Assembly: GCF_039392895.1 (NCBI RefSeq)
Contig: NZ_CP135027.1
Span: 62,001-126,000 of the forward strand
DNA from: Buchnera aphidicola (Mindarus keteleerifoliae)
Lineage (GTDB): Bacteria; Pseudomonadota; Gammaproteobacteria; Enterobacterales; Enterobacteriaceae
Length of the DNA: 64,000 nucleotides
Reading direction: 5' to 3'
Shown here in pieces: positions 1 to 10,454 of this stretch; position 1 is the first letter of the stretch; each line of letters opens with the position of its first letter. The notes under the pieces are model-generated. The model saw only the letters and a program-made list of their open reading frames with translations. It did not search any database and was not told the DNA's origin. A program made the translations under genes and the position numbers.

Positions 1-536
1 TCTTTGTTAGTTAGTTCTGATAAAACAGCAGTTGGATTAAATCCAGCTAATTTAATTAATTCAATAGAAGCTTCAGTATGCCCATTTCTACCTGATAAAC
101 CATCTTTGTGAGCACATAAAGGAAAAACATGTCCAGGTCGATTTAAATCTTCAGGTTGTGCTTTTTTTGATATCGCAGTTTTAATGGTTGTAATTCTATC
201 TTTTGCTGATACTCCAGTAGATACACCTTTAGCTGCTTCAATGGATACGGTAAATCTGGTTCCGTAAGAACTAGTGTTATTTTTAACCATCATAGGTAAA
301 TGTAATTTTTTTCTTTTTTTTTCTGTGATACATAAACAAACAATTCCACTTCCATATCTAATAGATAAAGCCATTTGTTCAACGGTCATCATTTCACCTG
401 AAAATACTAAGTCACCTTCATTTTCTCTATTTTCATTATCTAGTAAAATAATTCCATTTCCATTTTTCAGTTCTTTGATGGCGTTTAAAACTCTATTTCT
501 AGAATTTCCGAATGCTTTTAGTAGATTTTTTTTCAT
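1..536 (-). CDS. ribB: 3,4-dihydroxy-2-butanone 4-phosphate synthase (partial, C-terminus beyond window)
   Basis: RibB converts ribulose 5-phosphate to the four-carbon unit used for riboflavin in the cytosol. Reading the minus strand from 536 gives about 178 residues beginning [20 protein letters not shown], out of roughly 215 in the E. coli family. The metal/substrate motif [11 protein letters not shown] lies near residues 33-43, and the later RPGHVFPL and GHTEASIEL blocks are intact. An AGGAGA ribosome binding site lies seven bases before the ATG and fixes the start. The gene runs off the left edge, so its end is not visible. E. coli ribB carries an FMN riboswitch, but the roughly 190-base upstream spacer shows no recognisable one. 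It works with ribE, found at 43 kb. The identity is secure. Confidence 0.95.
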   Translation of the reverse strand, partial: MKKNLLKAFGNSRNRVLNAIKELKNGNGIILLDNENRENEGDLVFSGEMMTVEQMALSIRYGSGIVCLCITEKKRKKLHLPMMVKNNTSSYGTRFTVSIEAAKGVSTGVSAKDRITTIKTAISKKAQPEDLNRPGHVFPLCAHKDGLSGRNGHTEASIELIKLAGFNPTAVLSELTNK

Positions 537-729
537 AAGTTCTCCTGTTTTTTTAAAAAAAATAGAAAAAAATTTATTCTTTAGTAGTAAAAACTATTTT
601 ATTTAGTATTAGTTATATTTTATAAAATAATGTTTTTTACAAAATGTTTAATTACTATTGTTATTATAAAATGTTTGAGAATTTTATGTAGAATTAAATT
701 CTCGTATAAATTTAGATATTCTACTGGAA

Positions 730-1707
730 TTATTTAATGATAGAACTCATTTTAACATTTTTAAAAGATTTAATTTTTTTAAGGAGTTCTTTTTGACCAA
801 CAGTTGCAGTACCTAGTTTTTTAACAACTATGCTTGCAGCTACATTGGCATATAAACAAGCTGTTTTAAAAGATTTTTTTAATGATAATATAAGACCTAT
901 CATTGATACAACAGTATCTCCTGCCCCTGTTGGATCATTTACATTTTTAGATAAAGCTTGAAAATGAATGGGATTTTTTTTGTTTTGTATTAATGTCATA
1001 CCTGATTCGGCTTGTGTAATTAGTAAAGCGGATAATTTTAATTTAGAGATTAAATTTTTTCCTTTTTTAATTAAATCTAATTTATTTTTACATTTTCCAA
1101 CTATACTTTGAAATTCTTCTAAATTAGGTGTTAATAATGTTGCTCCGAGATATTTTAAAATGTTTTCTTTTTTAGGATCAATTATCACTGGAATAGATAG
1201 TTTTTTTGCAATTTTAATTATAGATGAAGTTTCTTCTAGAGTTCCCTTGTTATAATCTGATATTATAATTACATCATAATTTTTGATTATATTAAAAGTA
1301 ATATCCAGTATTTTTCTTTTATTTTTAATAAAATATTTTTCTTCTAAATCTAATCGGATTAATTGTTTTTTTTCAGAGATAATTCTTATTTTTTTTATTG
1401 TCGTTGCATTGGAATTAATAATTAAATTATGTTTGATATTGTTATCATTTATTAAATTTTTTACTATAGATCCTTCTAGATCATTTCCTATAATGCCTAT
1501 TAAATGAACATTTCCTCCCATTTTAGAAATGTTTTTTGCAACGTTAGCGGCGCCTCCTGCTCGATTTTCTATTTTTTTTATATTTTTAATAGGCGCAGAT
1601 TTTTCAAATTTTTTTTTTTGATTTTTAACATACCAATATTGGTCTAAAATAATATCTCCAATAATTAATATGTTTGATTTTTTAAAATTAGAAATTATAT
1701 TATCCAT
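730..1707 (-). CDS. hldE: HldE kinase domain only (D-glycero-beta-D-manno-heptose-7-phosphate kinase), truncated
   Basis: HldE (RfaE) normally makes ADP-heptose for the lipopolysaccharide core: an N-terminal ribokinase-like domain phosphorylates heptose 7-phosphate and a C-terminal domain adenylylates it. This protein has 325 residues against about 477 in E. coli. The kinase domain is complete: GDIILDQYW at the start, GGAANVA near residue 53, DYNKGTL near 151, IDPKKENILKYLGATLLTPN near 176, and the catalytic anion-hole motif DPTGAGDTVV near 258. It ends soon after GTATVGQKELL, where the nucleotidyltransferase domain with its HxGH motif should begin. Only about 190 AT-rich bases separate it from ribB, so the missing domain is deleted rather than frameshifted. 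A bifunctional role is therefore not possible from this gene; the kinase may act alone or be on its way to loss. Confidence 0.9.
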   Translation of the reverse strand: MDNIISNFKKSNILIIGDIILDQYWYVKNQKKKFEKSAPIKNIKKIENRAGGAANVAKNISKMGGNVHLIGIIGNDLEGSIVKNLINDNNIKHNLIINSNATTIKKIRIISEKKQLIRLDLEEKYFIKNKRKILDITFNIIKNYDVIIISDYNKGTLEETSSIIKIAKKLSIPVIIDPKKENILKYLGATLLTPNLEEFQSIVGKCKNKLDLIKKGKNLISKLKLSALLITQAESGMTLIQNKKNPIHFQALSKNVNDPTGAGDTVVSMIGLILSLKKSFKTACLYANVAASIVVKKLGTATVGQKELLKKIKSFKNVKMSSIIK

Positions 1708-1903
1708 GATATACCTAAAATTTAAGATGTATAATTAGTTCTTTATATCATATATTTTTTGAGCATAAAAAAATATTTTTTTTTAAAAAATCAAATTTTT
1801 TAAAAGAATTGATTTATATTAATTTAATTAATAAGTTTAATTTTTTATTTAAAATTGATAGTTTTGTTAAATTAATTAATAAAAACTTTTTTTGGAATTT
1901 TTT

Positions 1904-3154
1904 ATGAAAATATATTTGGTAGGAGGAGCAGTAAGAGATAAATTGTTAAATCTACCTATAAAAGATAAAGATTGGGTAGTTGTTGGAGCTACTCCTGAAA
2001 TTTTGTTAAAAAAAAAATATCAACAAGTAGGAAAAAGTTTTCCAGTTTTTTTACATCCAGAAACTAGCGAAGAATATGCATTAGCAAGAGTGGAAAAAAA
2101 AGAAGGATTAGGATATTCGGGATTTAGTACATTTTTTTCTCCTAATATTTCATTGAAACAAGATTTAAAAAGAAGAGATTTAACGATTAATGCTATAGCA
2201 CAAGATATAAAAGGAAATTTGATTGATCCTTTTAATGGTATTAAGGATTTAAAAAATAGATTGTTAAAACATGTATCTTCTGCTTTTTGTGAAGATCCTT
2301 TACGGATATTAAGAGTTGCAAGGTTTGCTGCAAATTTAGCGCATTTAGGTTTTATAGTTTCAGAAGATACTATGAAAATTATGTCAAAAATGGTTGATAG
2401 TAAAGAGTTGATGTATTTAAGTTCAGAAAGAATTTGGATTGAAACAAAAAAGGCATTGAAAACAAAAAATCCTCATGTTTTTTTTGAAATTTTAAAAAAA
2501 TGTAAGGCACTTTCAATTATTTTTCCAGAAATAGATAAGGTGGCTAAAATTCATTATTTTTTTTCGAGTGTTTTAGTTAAAAACTATCAATTTAATTTAT
2601 TATTAATTTTAGCGAAAATTTCAAAAAATACAAAAGATATTTCTATTAAGTTTTCTTGTATTTTTTCATTGTTAAATAATATTATTTATTCAGAAAATTT
2701 ATTTTTTTTTCAAAAATTTGATTTTTTTTCAGCTACATTAACTAAAAAAATGTGCGATCGATTAAAGATTCCAAAATATATTCAGGATTTTTCAGTATTA
2801 ATTTCTGGTTTTTTTGGGTTTTTAAGAAATTTAAACTTACAAAAAGAAGAAAAAATAATTTATTTTTTAAATCGAATGGATGTTTGGAGAAAACCAATTC
2901 GAATAAAACAAATTTCATTTTTGATTAAAAGTGGTTTTATTTTTTTTGAGTTAAATAATTTTAAAAGCAATAATTATTGTTTTTTTTTAAGTAAATATTT
3001 ATATGAAATATTTATTATTTCTTCAAAAGTATCAGTAAAATCAATAATAGAAAAAGGAATTACTGGTTCAGATATTAGTATTGAATTGAATCGATTGAGA
3101 ATTGCTAAAATTAAAAAATGGAAAAAAAAGAATTATCAGAAATATTTTTTCTAA
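1904..3154 (+). CDS. cca: CCA-adding tRNA nucleotidyltransferase
   Basis: Cca adds or repairs the 3' CCA end of tRNAs. It is essential here in practice because the four tRNA genes in the window do not encode CCA. The 416-residue protein (E. coli 412) starts MKIYLVGGAVRDKLL. It has the catalytic pair Asp21 and Asp23 in KDKDW, the RRDLTINA motif and EDPLRILRVARFAA. The N-terminal transferase half is very well conserved. The C-terminal half is not: the E. coli HD phosphohydrolase motif (CHDLGKG) is replaced by hydrophobic, Phe-rich sequence, although WRKPIR and the final helix remain. The ATG at 1904 is chosen over an in-frame TTG twelve bases upstream because it matches the family N-terminus. 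Confidence 0.95.
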   Translation: MKIYLVGGAVRDKLLNLPIKDKDWVVVGATPEILLKKKYQQVGKSFPVFLHPETSEEYALARVEKKEGLGYSGFSTFFSPNISLKQDLKRRDLTINAIAQDIKGNLIDPFNGIKDLKNRLLKHVSSAFCEDPLRILRVARFAANLAHLGFIVSEDTMKIMSKMVDSKELMYLSSERIWIETKKALKTKNPHVFFEILKKCKALSIIFPEIDKVAKIHYFFSSVLVKNYQFNLLLILAKISKNTKDISIKFSCIFSLLNNIIYSENLFFFQKFDFFSATLTKKMCDRLKIPKYIQDFSVLISGFFGFLRNLNLQKEEKIIYFLNRMDVWRKPIRIKQISFLIKSGFIFFELNNFKSNNYCFFLSKYLYEIFIISSKVSVKSIIEKGITGSDISIELNRLRIAKIKKWKKKNYQKYFF

Positions 3155-3950
3155 TCTTATATAATATAAAGAAGAAGCTGACATTGAATTATTAGCGAAA
3201 AAACAATGAATTAATTTTTTTTTAAATTTATTCAAAAAAATTTTATGTTTATATAAGTAATTAAGAAAGTTATGAAAAATTCAATCATTAAAATAGGTAT
3301 GATAGTATAAAAAATAAGATTAAAATTTTTTGTTAAGTTCAATAGAGAAGCGTTTGTGATAACAATAGAATCTATGAAAATAAAAAATAATAAAAGAGTT
3401 TTTTAGGAATTTTTATAAACATAGTTTCAGAAATATTTAAACTTAATTTAGAAAACTTGTTTTATAAAGATAAACATTGAGAAATATTAATGATTAATAA
3501 TTTTATTACAGTTATTTTTTTTTTAAAAAATTTATTTTTGTTGTTATTAACAGTGTAATACTGCTTATTAATGAGGGAAACATGGTAAATTTTACAGAGA
3601 AAAACTCTTTTATATTCTTGTAAAGAATTAATCCAATTGTTGAATTTAGAAAATTTTTGAAAATAATGCTTTTAATGAAAAATTTTTTCTTTAAAAAAAA
3701 TGCGTAAAAATATATTTCGCTATTTTTTTTTGAAATAAAATAGATAAACTTGAACTTATTTAGGTGATTAGTTAGAATAAATTCGGTTATTTCTTATCAT
3801 AATATGTTAAATAATCTGTTAATATTATAGATCCAGTTGAAGAAAATCGAAATATTTTAGTTGTACTTTAAACAGTAAAAAAAATTGTTTTTATATAAAG
3901 TTCGTATAAATTTATTAAACTTTTTTCCTTATTTTAAAATATGTTATAGA
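3155..3950 (+). pseudogene. uppP: non-coding stretch, probable decayed uppP (bacA)
   Basis: About 850 bases between cca and crr have no open frame of note. In E. coli uppP (undecaprenyl-diphosphatase, 273 codons) lies directly after cca, and the gap is the right size for it. Two scraps fit. At 3171, EEADIELL can be aligned with VEGLTEFL. At 3619, codons beginning with Cys and reaching MLLM can be aligned with the CLALWPGFSRSGAT-GGMLM segment; the two are 448 bases apart, against 447 expected. A third weak match (an Ile-Asn followed by hydrophobic residues near 3493) is about 10 bases off. Stops and indels interrupt every frame. The identity is an inference from position, size and weak matches. 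Confidence 0.4.
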
Positions 3951-3958
3951 ATCTAAAC

Positions 3959-3999
3959 CTTACAGTTTAAACGGTAAAAATTTCCGTTCAAACTGTAAA
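3959..3999 (-). terminator. hairpin after crr (end of PTS transcript)
   Basis: Two 15-base arms (3960-3974 and 3984-3998) flank a nine-base loop four bases after the crr stop. The single imperfect position is a G-U pair in the minus-strand transcript but an A-C mismatch in the plus-strand transcript, so the structure suits RNA coming from crr. There is no clear U tract after it, so it may stabilise or process the 3' end instead of terminating. Confidence 0.6.
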
Positions 4000-4002
4000 G
4001 AA

Positions 4003-4494
4003 CTATTTTGTTATAGTCATAATTTTTGTTTTTCCTGCAATAATTTTTCCTGAAAATTTTTTTATTTTATGTATTTCTTCCATATTAGAAATAATTATTG
4101 GAGTTATTGTTGAAACTGCGTTTTTTTTTAAAAATAGCAGATCTAAACCGATAATTGGTTCTCCTACTTTAACCCTGGTTTTTTTTTTAATTAAACGGTT
4201 AAACCCTTTTCCTTTTAGTTTTACCGTATCAATACCAAAATGTACAAATAACTCTATATTTTCATCAGATTTTATAGAAAAAGCATGTAGTGTTTTAAAT
4301 ATTTTTCCAATAGTTCCAGAAAAAGGAGCAACTAGTTGATTTCCTGATGGTTTGATGGCTACACCATCCCCAACTATTTTTTTTGAGAAAACTTCATCAG
4401 GTACTTTTTCAAGTTCTATTATTGTTCCTGACAAAGGTGCGAAAATATCAATTTTTGTATGTTTTTTTTTAAATAGTTTAGAAAAAAAATTCAT
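4003..4494 (-). CDS. crr: PTS glucose-specific enzyme IIA (EIIA-Glc)
   Basis: This soluble phosphocarrier passes phosphate from HPr to a membrane sugar permease. The protein has 163 residues (E. coli 169). Both active-site histidines are present: His70 in [10 protein letters not shown] and the phosphorylated His85 in [15 protein letters not shown]. The APLSGTI and [14 protein letters not shown] blocks are also kept. It starts with a short, Lys-rich N-terminus like the amphipathic tail of the E. coli protein. It is the last gene of a ptsH-ptsI-crr cluster, 46 bases after ptsI, with a hairpin following its stop. No EIIBC permease is in the window, so its sugar partner must be encoded elsewhere. 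Confidence 0.96.
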   Translation of the reverse strand: MNFFSKLFKKKHTKIDIFAPLSGTIIELEKVPDEVFSKKIVGDGVAIKPSGNQLVAPFSGTIGKIFKTLHAFSIKSDENIELFVHFGIDTVKLKGKGFNRLIKKKTRVKVGEPIIGLDLLFLKKNAVSTITPIIISNMEEIHKIKKFSGKIIAGKTKIMTITK

Positions 4495-4540
4495 TTTTTC
4501 CTCTTTAGCTTGATCAGTTTAACAATTTTTTTGAGCATTT

Positions 4541-6250
4541 TTAATTAAATTGTTGAATTATTTCTAAAATTTCTTTGGATGTGGATTTTTTCAATGCCAA
4601 ATTAGCAATTTCAGAAGATTTTTTAAAGGTTGTTTTTCTGATAATGTTTTTAACATAAGGAATTGAAGTAGAGCTCATACTAAATTCATTTATACCCATA
4701 CCAATTAATAAAACTGTTGCATTTTTATCTGCTGCTAATTCTCCGCAAATTCCAGTCCATTTTCCTTCTGAATGAGAAGCATCAGTAACTCTTTTTATTA
4801 AATTTAAAACTGATGGACTCATAGGGTCATATAAATGTGAAATTAAATCATTTCCTCTATCAACTGCTAAAGTATATTGAGTTAAATCATTAGATCCTAT
4901 GCTGAAGAAATCAACTTCTTTTGATAAGTGATTGGCTATTATTGCAGCAGCAGGTGTTTCAATCATAATTCCAATTTTTATTTTTTCATCAAATTTATAT
5001 TTTTCTTTTTGTAGTTTATTTTTGACAAATTCCAATTCTTTTTTAAGAAATTTTATTTCTTCTACAGAAATAATCATAGGAAACATAATTTTTATTTTTC
5101 CAAATGCCGAAGCTCTTAATAATGCTCTTAATTGAGTATGTAAAATATCTTTTCTATCAATTAAAATTCTAATTGCTCTCCATCCTAAAAATGGATTTTC
5201 TTCTTTAGGAAGATTCATATAAGGAATATTTTTATCTCCTCCAATATCTAAAGTTCTAATAATAACAAATTTTCCTTTCATAGATTTTGCTACAGATTTA
5301 TAAGCAGAAAATTGTTCTTCTTCAGAAGGAAGTGAGTTTCTTTCCATAAATAGAAATTCTGTTCTATATAATCCTATGCATTCGGCTCCATACTTTTTAG
5401 CATTGTAGATATCTCTTATGCTGCTAATGTTAGCACCAATTTCTATTTTGTGATTATCTAATGTGATAGCCGGATATTTTTTTAGTTTGAGTAATTTGTT
5501 TTTTTCTAATAAAAAAATTCTTTTTTTCTTTTTGAATTTTTTTATTAATAAAGAATCGGGATTAATAAAAATTTGATTATTAATACTATCTAAAATTAAA
5601 AAATCTCCATTTTTAACTTTTTTAGTAATATTAGTTGTTCCAACAATAGCTGGTAATTCTAAAGATCTAGCTATGATGGATGAATGCGATGTTTTACCTC
5701 CTAAATCAGTAATAAATCCTATTATTTTTTTTATGTTAATTTGTGTTGTTTCTGAAGGTGTTAAATCTTTAGCAATTAGAATTACTTGATCTGATATATT
5801 TTTTAAATCAACAATCTTAAATTTTAAAATATTTTTTAATAATCTATTACTAATATCTTTGATATCGATAGCTCTATTTTTTAAATATTCGTCATTTAAA
5901 TTCTCTAGTTCATCTACTTGTTTTTTAAAAATTGTATAAACTGAAAATTCAGCAGAAGCATTATTCCGTTTTATATAAGAAACGATTTCTTTAGTTAATT
6001 CTTCATCTTGAAGTAACATAATGTGACCTTCAAAAATAGATTCTTTTTCTTTTCCAAGATTTAATGCTGTTTGTAACTTTATTTGCTCTAATTGTTTTAT
6101 TGATTTTTTTTTAGCAATAATGAATTTTTCTATCTCTTTGTTTAATTCATTTAGAGAAATTTTTTTTTGATTAATAACAATAGGTTCTTCTTTGATTAGT
6201 AATGCTTTACCAAAAGCGATACCTGGAGATGCTATGATACCAGAAATCAT
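4541..6250 (-). CDS. ptsI: PTS enzyme I (phosphoenolpyruvate-protein phosphotransferase)
   Basis: Enzyme I takes phosphate from phosphoenolpyruvate and gives it to HPr, the first step of sugar uptake by the phosphotransferase system. The 569-residue protein (E. coli 575) carries the phosphorylated His189 in [19 protein letters not shown], at exactly the E. coli position. It also has the PEP-binding blocks [10 protein letters not shown] and [19 protein letters not shown], the [13 protein letters not shown] signature and the catalytic cysteine in [10 protein letters not shown]. It is complete, follows ptsH by about 83 bases and precedes crr. Confidence 0.97.
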   Translation of the reverse strand: MISGIIASPGIAFGKALLIKEEPIVINQKKISLNELNKEIEKFIIAKKKSIKQLEQIKLQTALNLGKEKESIFEGHIMLLQDEELTKEIVSYIKRNNASAEFSVYTIFKKQVDELENLNDEYLKNRAIDIKDISNRLLKNILKFKIVDLKNISDQVILIAKDLTPSETTQINIKKIIGFITDLGGKTSHSSIIARSLELPAIVGTTNITKKVKNGDFLILDSINNQIFINPDSLLIKKFKKKKRIFLLEKNKLLKLKKYPAITLDNHKIEIGANISSIRDIYNAKKYGAECIGLYRTEFLFMERNSLPSEEEQFSAYKSVAKSMKGKFVIIRTLDIGGDKNIPYMNLPKEENPFLGWRAIRILIDRKDILHTQLRALLRASAFGKIKIMFPMIISVEEIKFLKKELEFVKNKLQKEKYKFDEKIKIGIMIETPAAAIIANHLSKEVDFFSIGSNDLTQYTLAVDRGNDLISHLYDPMSPSVLNLIKRVTDASHSEGKWTGICGELAADKNATVLLIGMGINEFSMSSTSIPYVKNIIRKTTFKKSSEIANLALKKSTSKEILEIIQQFN

Positions 6251-6333
6251 AATATTACCTTAAATATAATGATAGCTTATTTTGGGGAAATTGAACTTTA
6301 ATATTTTAATATTCTTTTTTTTAAAAAGAAAAT

Positions 6334-6594
6334 TTATTCTTTCAGTTCAGAAATTAATTTAACTAAAGATTCAACAGCTTTTTTTTCATCTTCTCCTTCT
6401 GCGGATATATTAATTTTAGAACCTTTGATTAAGCCTAATGTTTGTAGTTTAAACAAACTTTTTGCGTTTACAATTTTTTTATCTTTTTCTACAGTAATGT
6501 AGGATTTAAATTTTTTTGCTTCCTTTACAAACTGAGCTGCTGGTCGGATATGTAATCCATTGGATAACTTTATTTCTACTATTTTTTGAAACAT
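6334..6594 (-). CDS. ptsH: PTS phosphocarrier protein HPr
   Basis: HPr shuttles phosphate from enzyme I to the sugar-specific IIA proteins. The 86-residue protein (E. coli 85) starts [20 protein letters not shown], with the active His15 in LHIRP. Ser46 lies in AKSLFKLQT, and the ISAEGEDE block follows. A longer frame opens 63 bases upstream, but the chosen ATG matches the family N-terminus and has AAGGAA at a good distance. It is the first gene of the ptsH-ptsI-crr group and lies about 90 bases downstream of cysK on the same strand. Confidence 0.97.
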   Translation of the reverse strand: MFQKIVEIKLSNGLHIRPAAQFVKEAKKFKSYITVEKDKKIVNAKSLFKLQTLGLIKGSKINISAEGEDEKKAVESLVKLISELKE

Positions 6595-6684
6595 AATTGT
6601 TTCCTTAAAAGAATTAATGATTGATTTTTTATCAAAGCTAATTTTTATTTTAAACACAAAAATTTTTGAAACTATTTTAAAAAA

Positions 6685-7623
6685 TTAAGCAAATAAAGCA
6701 GTGCTTAAATATCTTTCTCCTGAAGAAGGTAAAATTACCACTATTTTTTTTTCTTTAAATAAAGGGTTTTGATTAATTTTTACAGCAGCAGCTACAGCAG
6801 CTCCTGAAGAAATACCAGCTAAAATTCCTTCTTTTTTCATTAATTTTCGAGCGAATTTTATTGCTTCTTCATCGCTAATTAATACGATCTTATCGATTAA
6901 ATTTAAGTCTAAATTTTTTGGAATAAATCCTGCTCCAATTCCTTGAATTTTATGAGAAGTAATAGGATAATTTTTATTATATTTTACATTGGTAATTATA
7001 GGAGAATTTTTTGGTTCTACAGCTATACTTAATATTTTTTTGTTTGTTTTTTTATTAAAAAATCGATTTACCCCTGTAATGGTACCTCCAGTTCCAACAC
7101 CTGAAACAAAAATATCTATTTTTCCCTTCATATCTTTCCAAATTTCAGGTCCTGTAGTTTTTTCATGTATTTTAGGATTGTCAGGATTTTCAAATTGTTT
7201 TGTATGAAAGTATTTTTTAGGATTTAATGAAATGATTTCTTTTAATTTTTTAATAGCTCCTTTCATACCTTGTTTTCCATTAGTTAAAATTAAATTAGCT
7301 CCTAACATTTTAAGTAAATTTATTCTTTCTTTTGACATAGTTTCAGGCATAGTCAGAGTTATTTTGTAATTTTTTGAAGCCGCAACACAAGCTAAAGAAA
7401 TTCCTATATTTCCGCTGGTTGCTTCTATTAAATGGTGATTTTTTTTAAGTTTTCCTCGTTTTTCTGCATTTTTGATTATATTTTCGCTAACTCTACATTT
7501 TACACTAAAACCAGGATTTCTAGATTCTATTTTTGCAAAAATATTTCCATTTCCTATATGATTTAATTTAACAATAGGAGTTTTTCCGATAGTTAAAGAG
7601 TTATTTTCGTATGTTTCGTACAT
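6685..7623 (-). CDS. cysK: cysteine synthase A (O-acetylserine sulfhydrylase)
   Basis: CysK joins O-acetylserine and sulfide to make cysteine, the last step of sulfur assimilation. The 312-residue PLP enzyme (E. coli 323) has the Schiff-base Lys42 in GFSVKCRV, the substrate loop [10 protein letters not shown], the phosphate-binding [10 protein letters not shown] and the SSGAA segment near 270. It lies upstream of ptsH as in E. coli (cysK-ptsHI-crr), so the block is ancestral. The neighbours cysZ and zipA, which separate cysK from ligA in E. coli, are missing. Function as a cytosolic homodimer is inferred from the family. Confidence 0.96.
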   Translation of the reverse strand: MYETYENNSLTIGKTPIVKLNHIGNGNIFAKIESRNPGFSVKCRVSENIIKNAEKRGKLKKNHHLIEATSGNIGISLACVAASKNYKITLTMPETMSKERINLLKMLGANLILTNGKQGMKGAIKKLKEIISLNPKKYFHTKQFENPDNPKIHEKTTGPEIWKDMKGKIDIFVSGVGTGGTITGVNRFFNKKTNKKILSIAVEPKNSPIITNVKYNKNYPITSHKIQGIGAGFIPKNLDLNLIDKIVLISDEEAIKFARKLMKKEGILAGISSGAAVAAAVKINQNPLFKEKKIVVILPSSGERYLSTALFA

Positions 7624-8071
7624 AATTTTTCGTTTATCTTTAATATTTATTTGAAATGCGTAATTTTACCGTTTTTTTTTAAAAAAGAATGCAAATTAGC
7701 AAATTTTCTTTCAAAATTTTTATAAAAATATTTATTTGATTTAGTTAAAAAAAATTTAATAATTTTTTTTAAAAGAAATTATTATTTTTATAAATAAAAT
7801 TTTATAAGTATTTGTTTTTTAAAAAATGTTTAATAAAAATTTTTTTATAAAATTAAATTTTATGACATTTTTTTTGATAAAAATTAGGGCTTTTTAAAAA
7901 ATTTTTTATATTTAAAATTTTTTAATTGAAAGAGTATGTTAACATTAAAATAATAGAAAACAAGCGATCTAACGTATAAAAGTTAGAATTAATATATCAA
8001 TTAAAAAAAATTAATGTTTAAAATTTCTTTTAAACATTAATTTTTTTAATATATTTCAAGTAAGGATATTT
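7624..8071. other. spacer between divergent cysK and ligA
   Basis: These 448 bases are almost pure A/T and hold no supportable gene. In the ancestral order cysZ and zipA would lie here, and I see no remnant of either. The stretch must hold both promoters for the divergent genes, but the composition hides them. The only clear structure is a long hairpin just upstream of ligA, listed separately. Confidence 0.6.
7998..8050 (+). promoter_or_regulatory. long hairpin in the ligA leader
   Basis: Arms at 7998-8021 and 8028-8050 are complementary over about 23 positions with one extra A, around a six-base loop. The structure ends about 21 bases before the ligA ATG, leaving a free AAGGA ribosome binding site. 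It is A/T only apart from one or two pairs. It could be a terminator for anything transcribed from upstream, since it ends in a run of seven T, or an element protecting the 5' end of the ligA message. Confidence 0.45.
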
Positions 8072-10104
<2,033 letters not shown>

Positions 10105-10119
10105 TAATTTTATATTTTT

Positions 10120-10192
10120 TGGGTCGTGCAGGATTTGAACCTGCGACCAATTGATTAAAAGTCAACTGCTCTACCAACTGAGCTAACGACCC
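10120..10192 (-). tRNA. trnK: tRNA-Lys (anticodon UUU)
   Basis: The minus strand folds as a full cloverleaf with acceptor GGGTCGT/ACGACCC, D-arm GCTCAGTTGGTAGAGC, anticodon loop CTTTTAA and T-arm CAGGTTCGAATCCTG. The anticodon TTT lies at 10157-10159. The discriminator is A and CCA is not encoded, so Cca is needed. It lies in tandem downstream of tRNA-Val on the same strand. Confidence 0.97.
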
Positions 10193-10231
10193 ATTTTTAA
10201 TAAGTTGATATTTTAATTGTTAATTTAATAA

Positions 10232-10304
10232 TAGGTGATGACAGATTCGAACTGCCGACATCCTCCGTGTAAAGGAGGCGCTCTACCAACTGAGCTAATC
10301 ACCC
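10232..10304 (-). tRNA. trnV: tRNA-Val (anticodon UAC)
   Basis: A minus-strand cloverleaf with acceptor GGGTGAT paired to ATCACCT (a G-U at the first pair), a standard D-arm, anticodon stem CCTCC/GGAGG and T-loop GTTCGAATC. The anticodon TAC lies at 10269-10271. CCA is not encoded. It is paired in tandem with tRNA-Lys, the same pair that clusters in enteric valU-lysV loci near gltX. Confidence 0.96.
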
Positions 10305-10454
10305 AATAAGACTATTATAAATGCAAAAAAAAATGAGTCAATGATTATTTTAGATATAGTAATTTTATATATGTACATACTTTTTAAAATGATGTAAATT
10401 TTTTAAAAAATGTAGAAAAATTTTTTATATTTTGTTTTTTTTGAGGATAGTATT

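Noticed and set aside
274-606. Plus-strand frame of 110 codons at the left edge
   Set aside because: It is antisense to ribB, Phe/Ser-rich and without family similarity; the minus-strand reading is clearly RibB.
537-729. FMN riboswitch before ribB (and before ribE at 42903-42998)
   Set aside because: None of the conserved RFN box segments (AGGA, GGG-rich helices) can be found; the spacers are A/T only.
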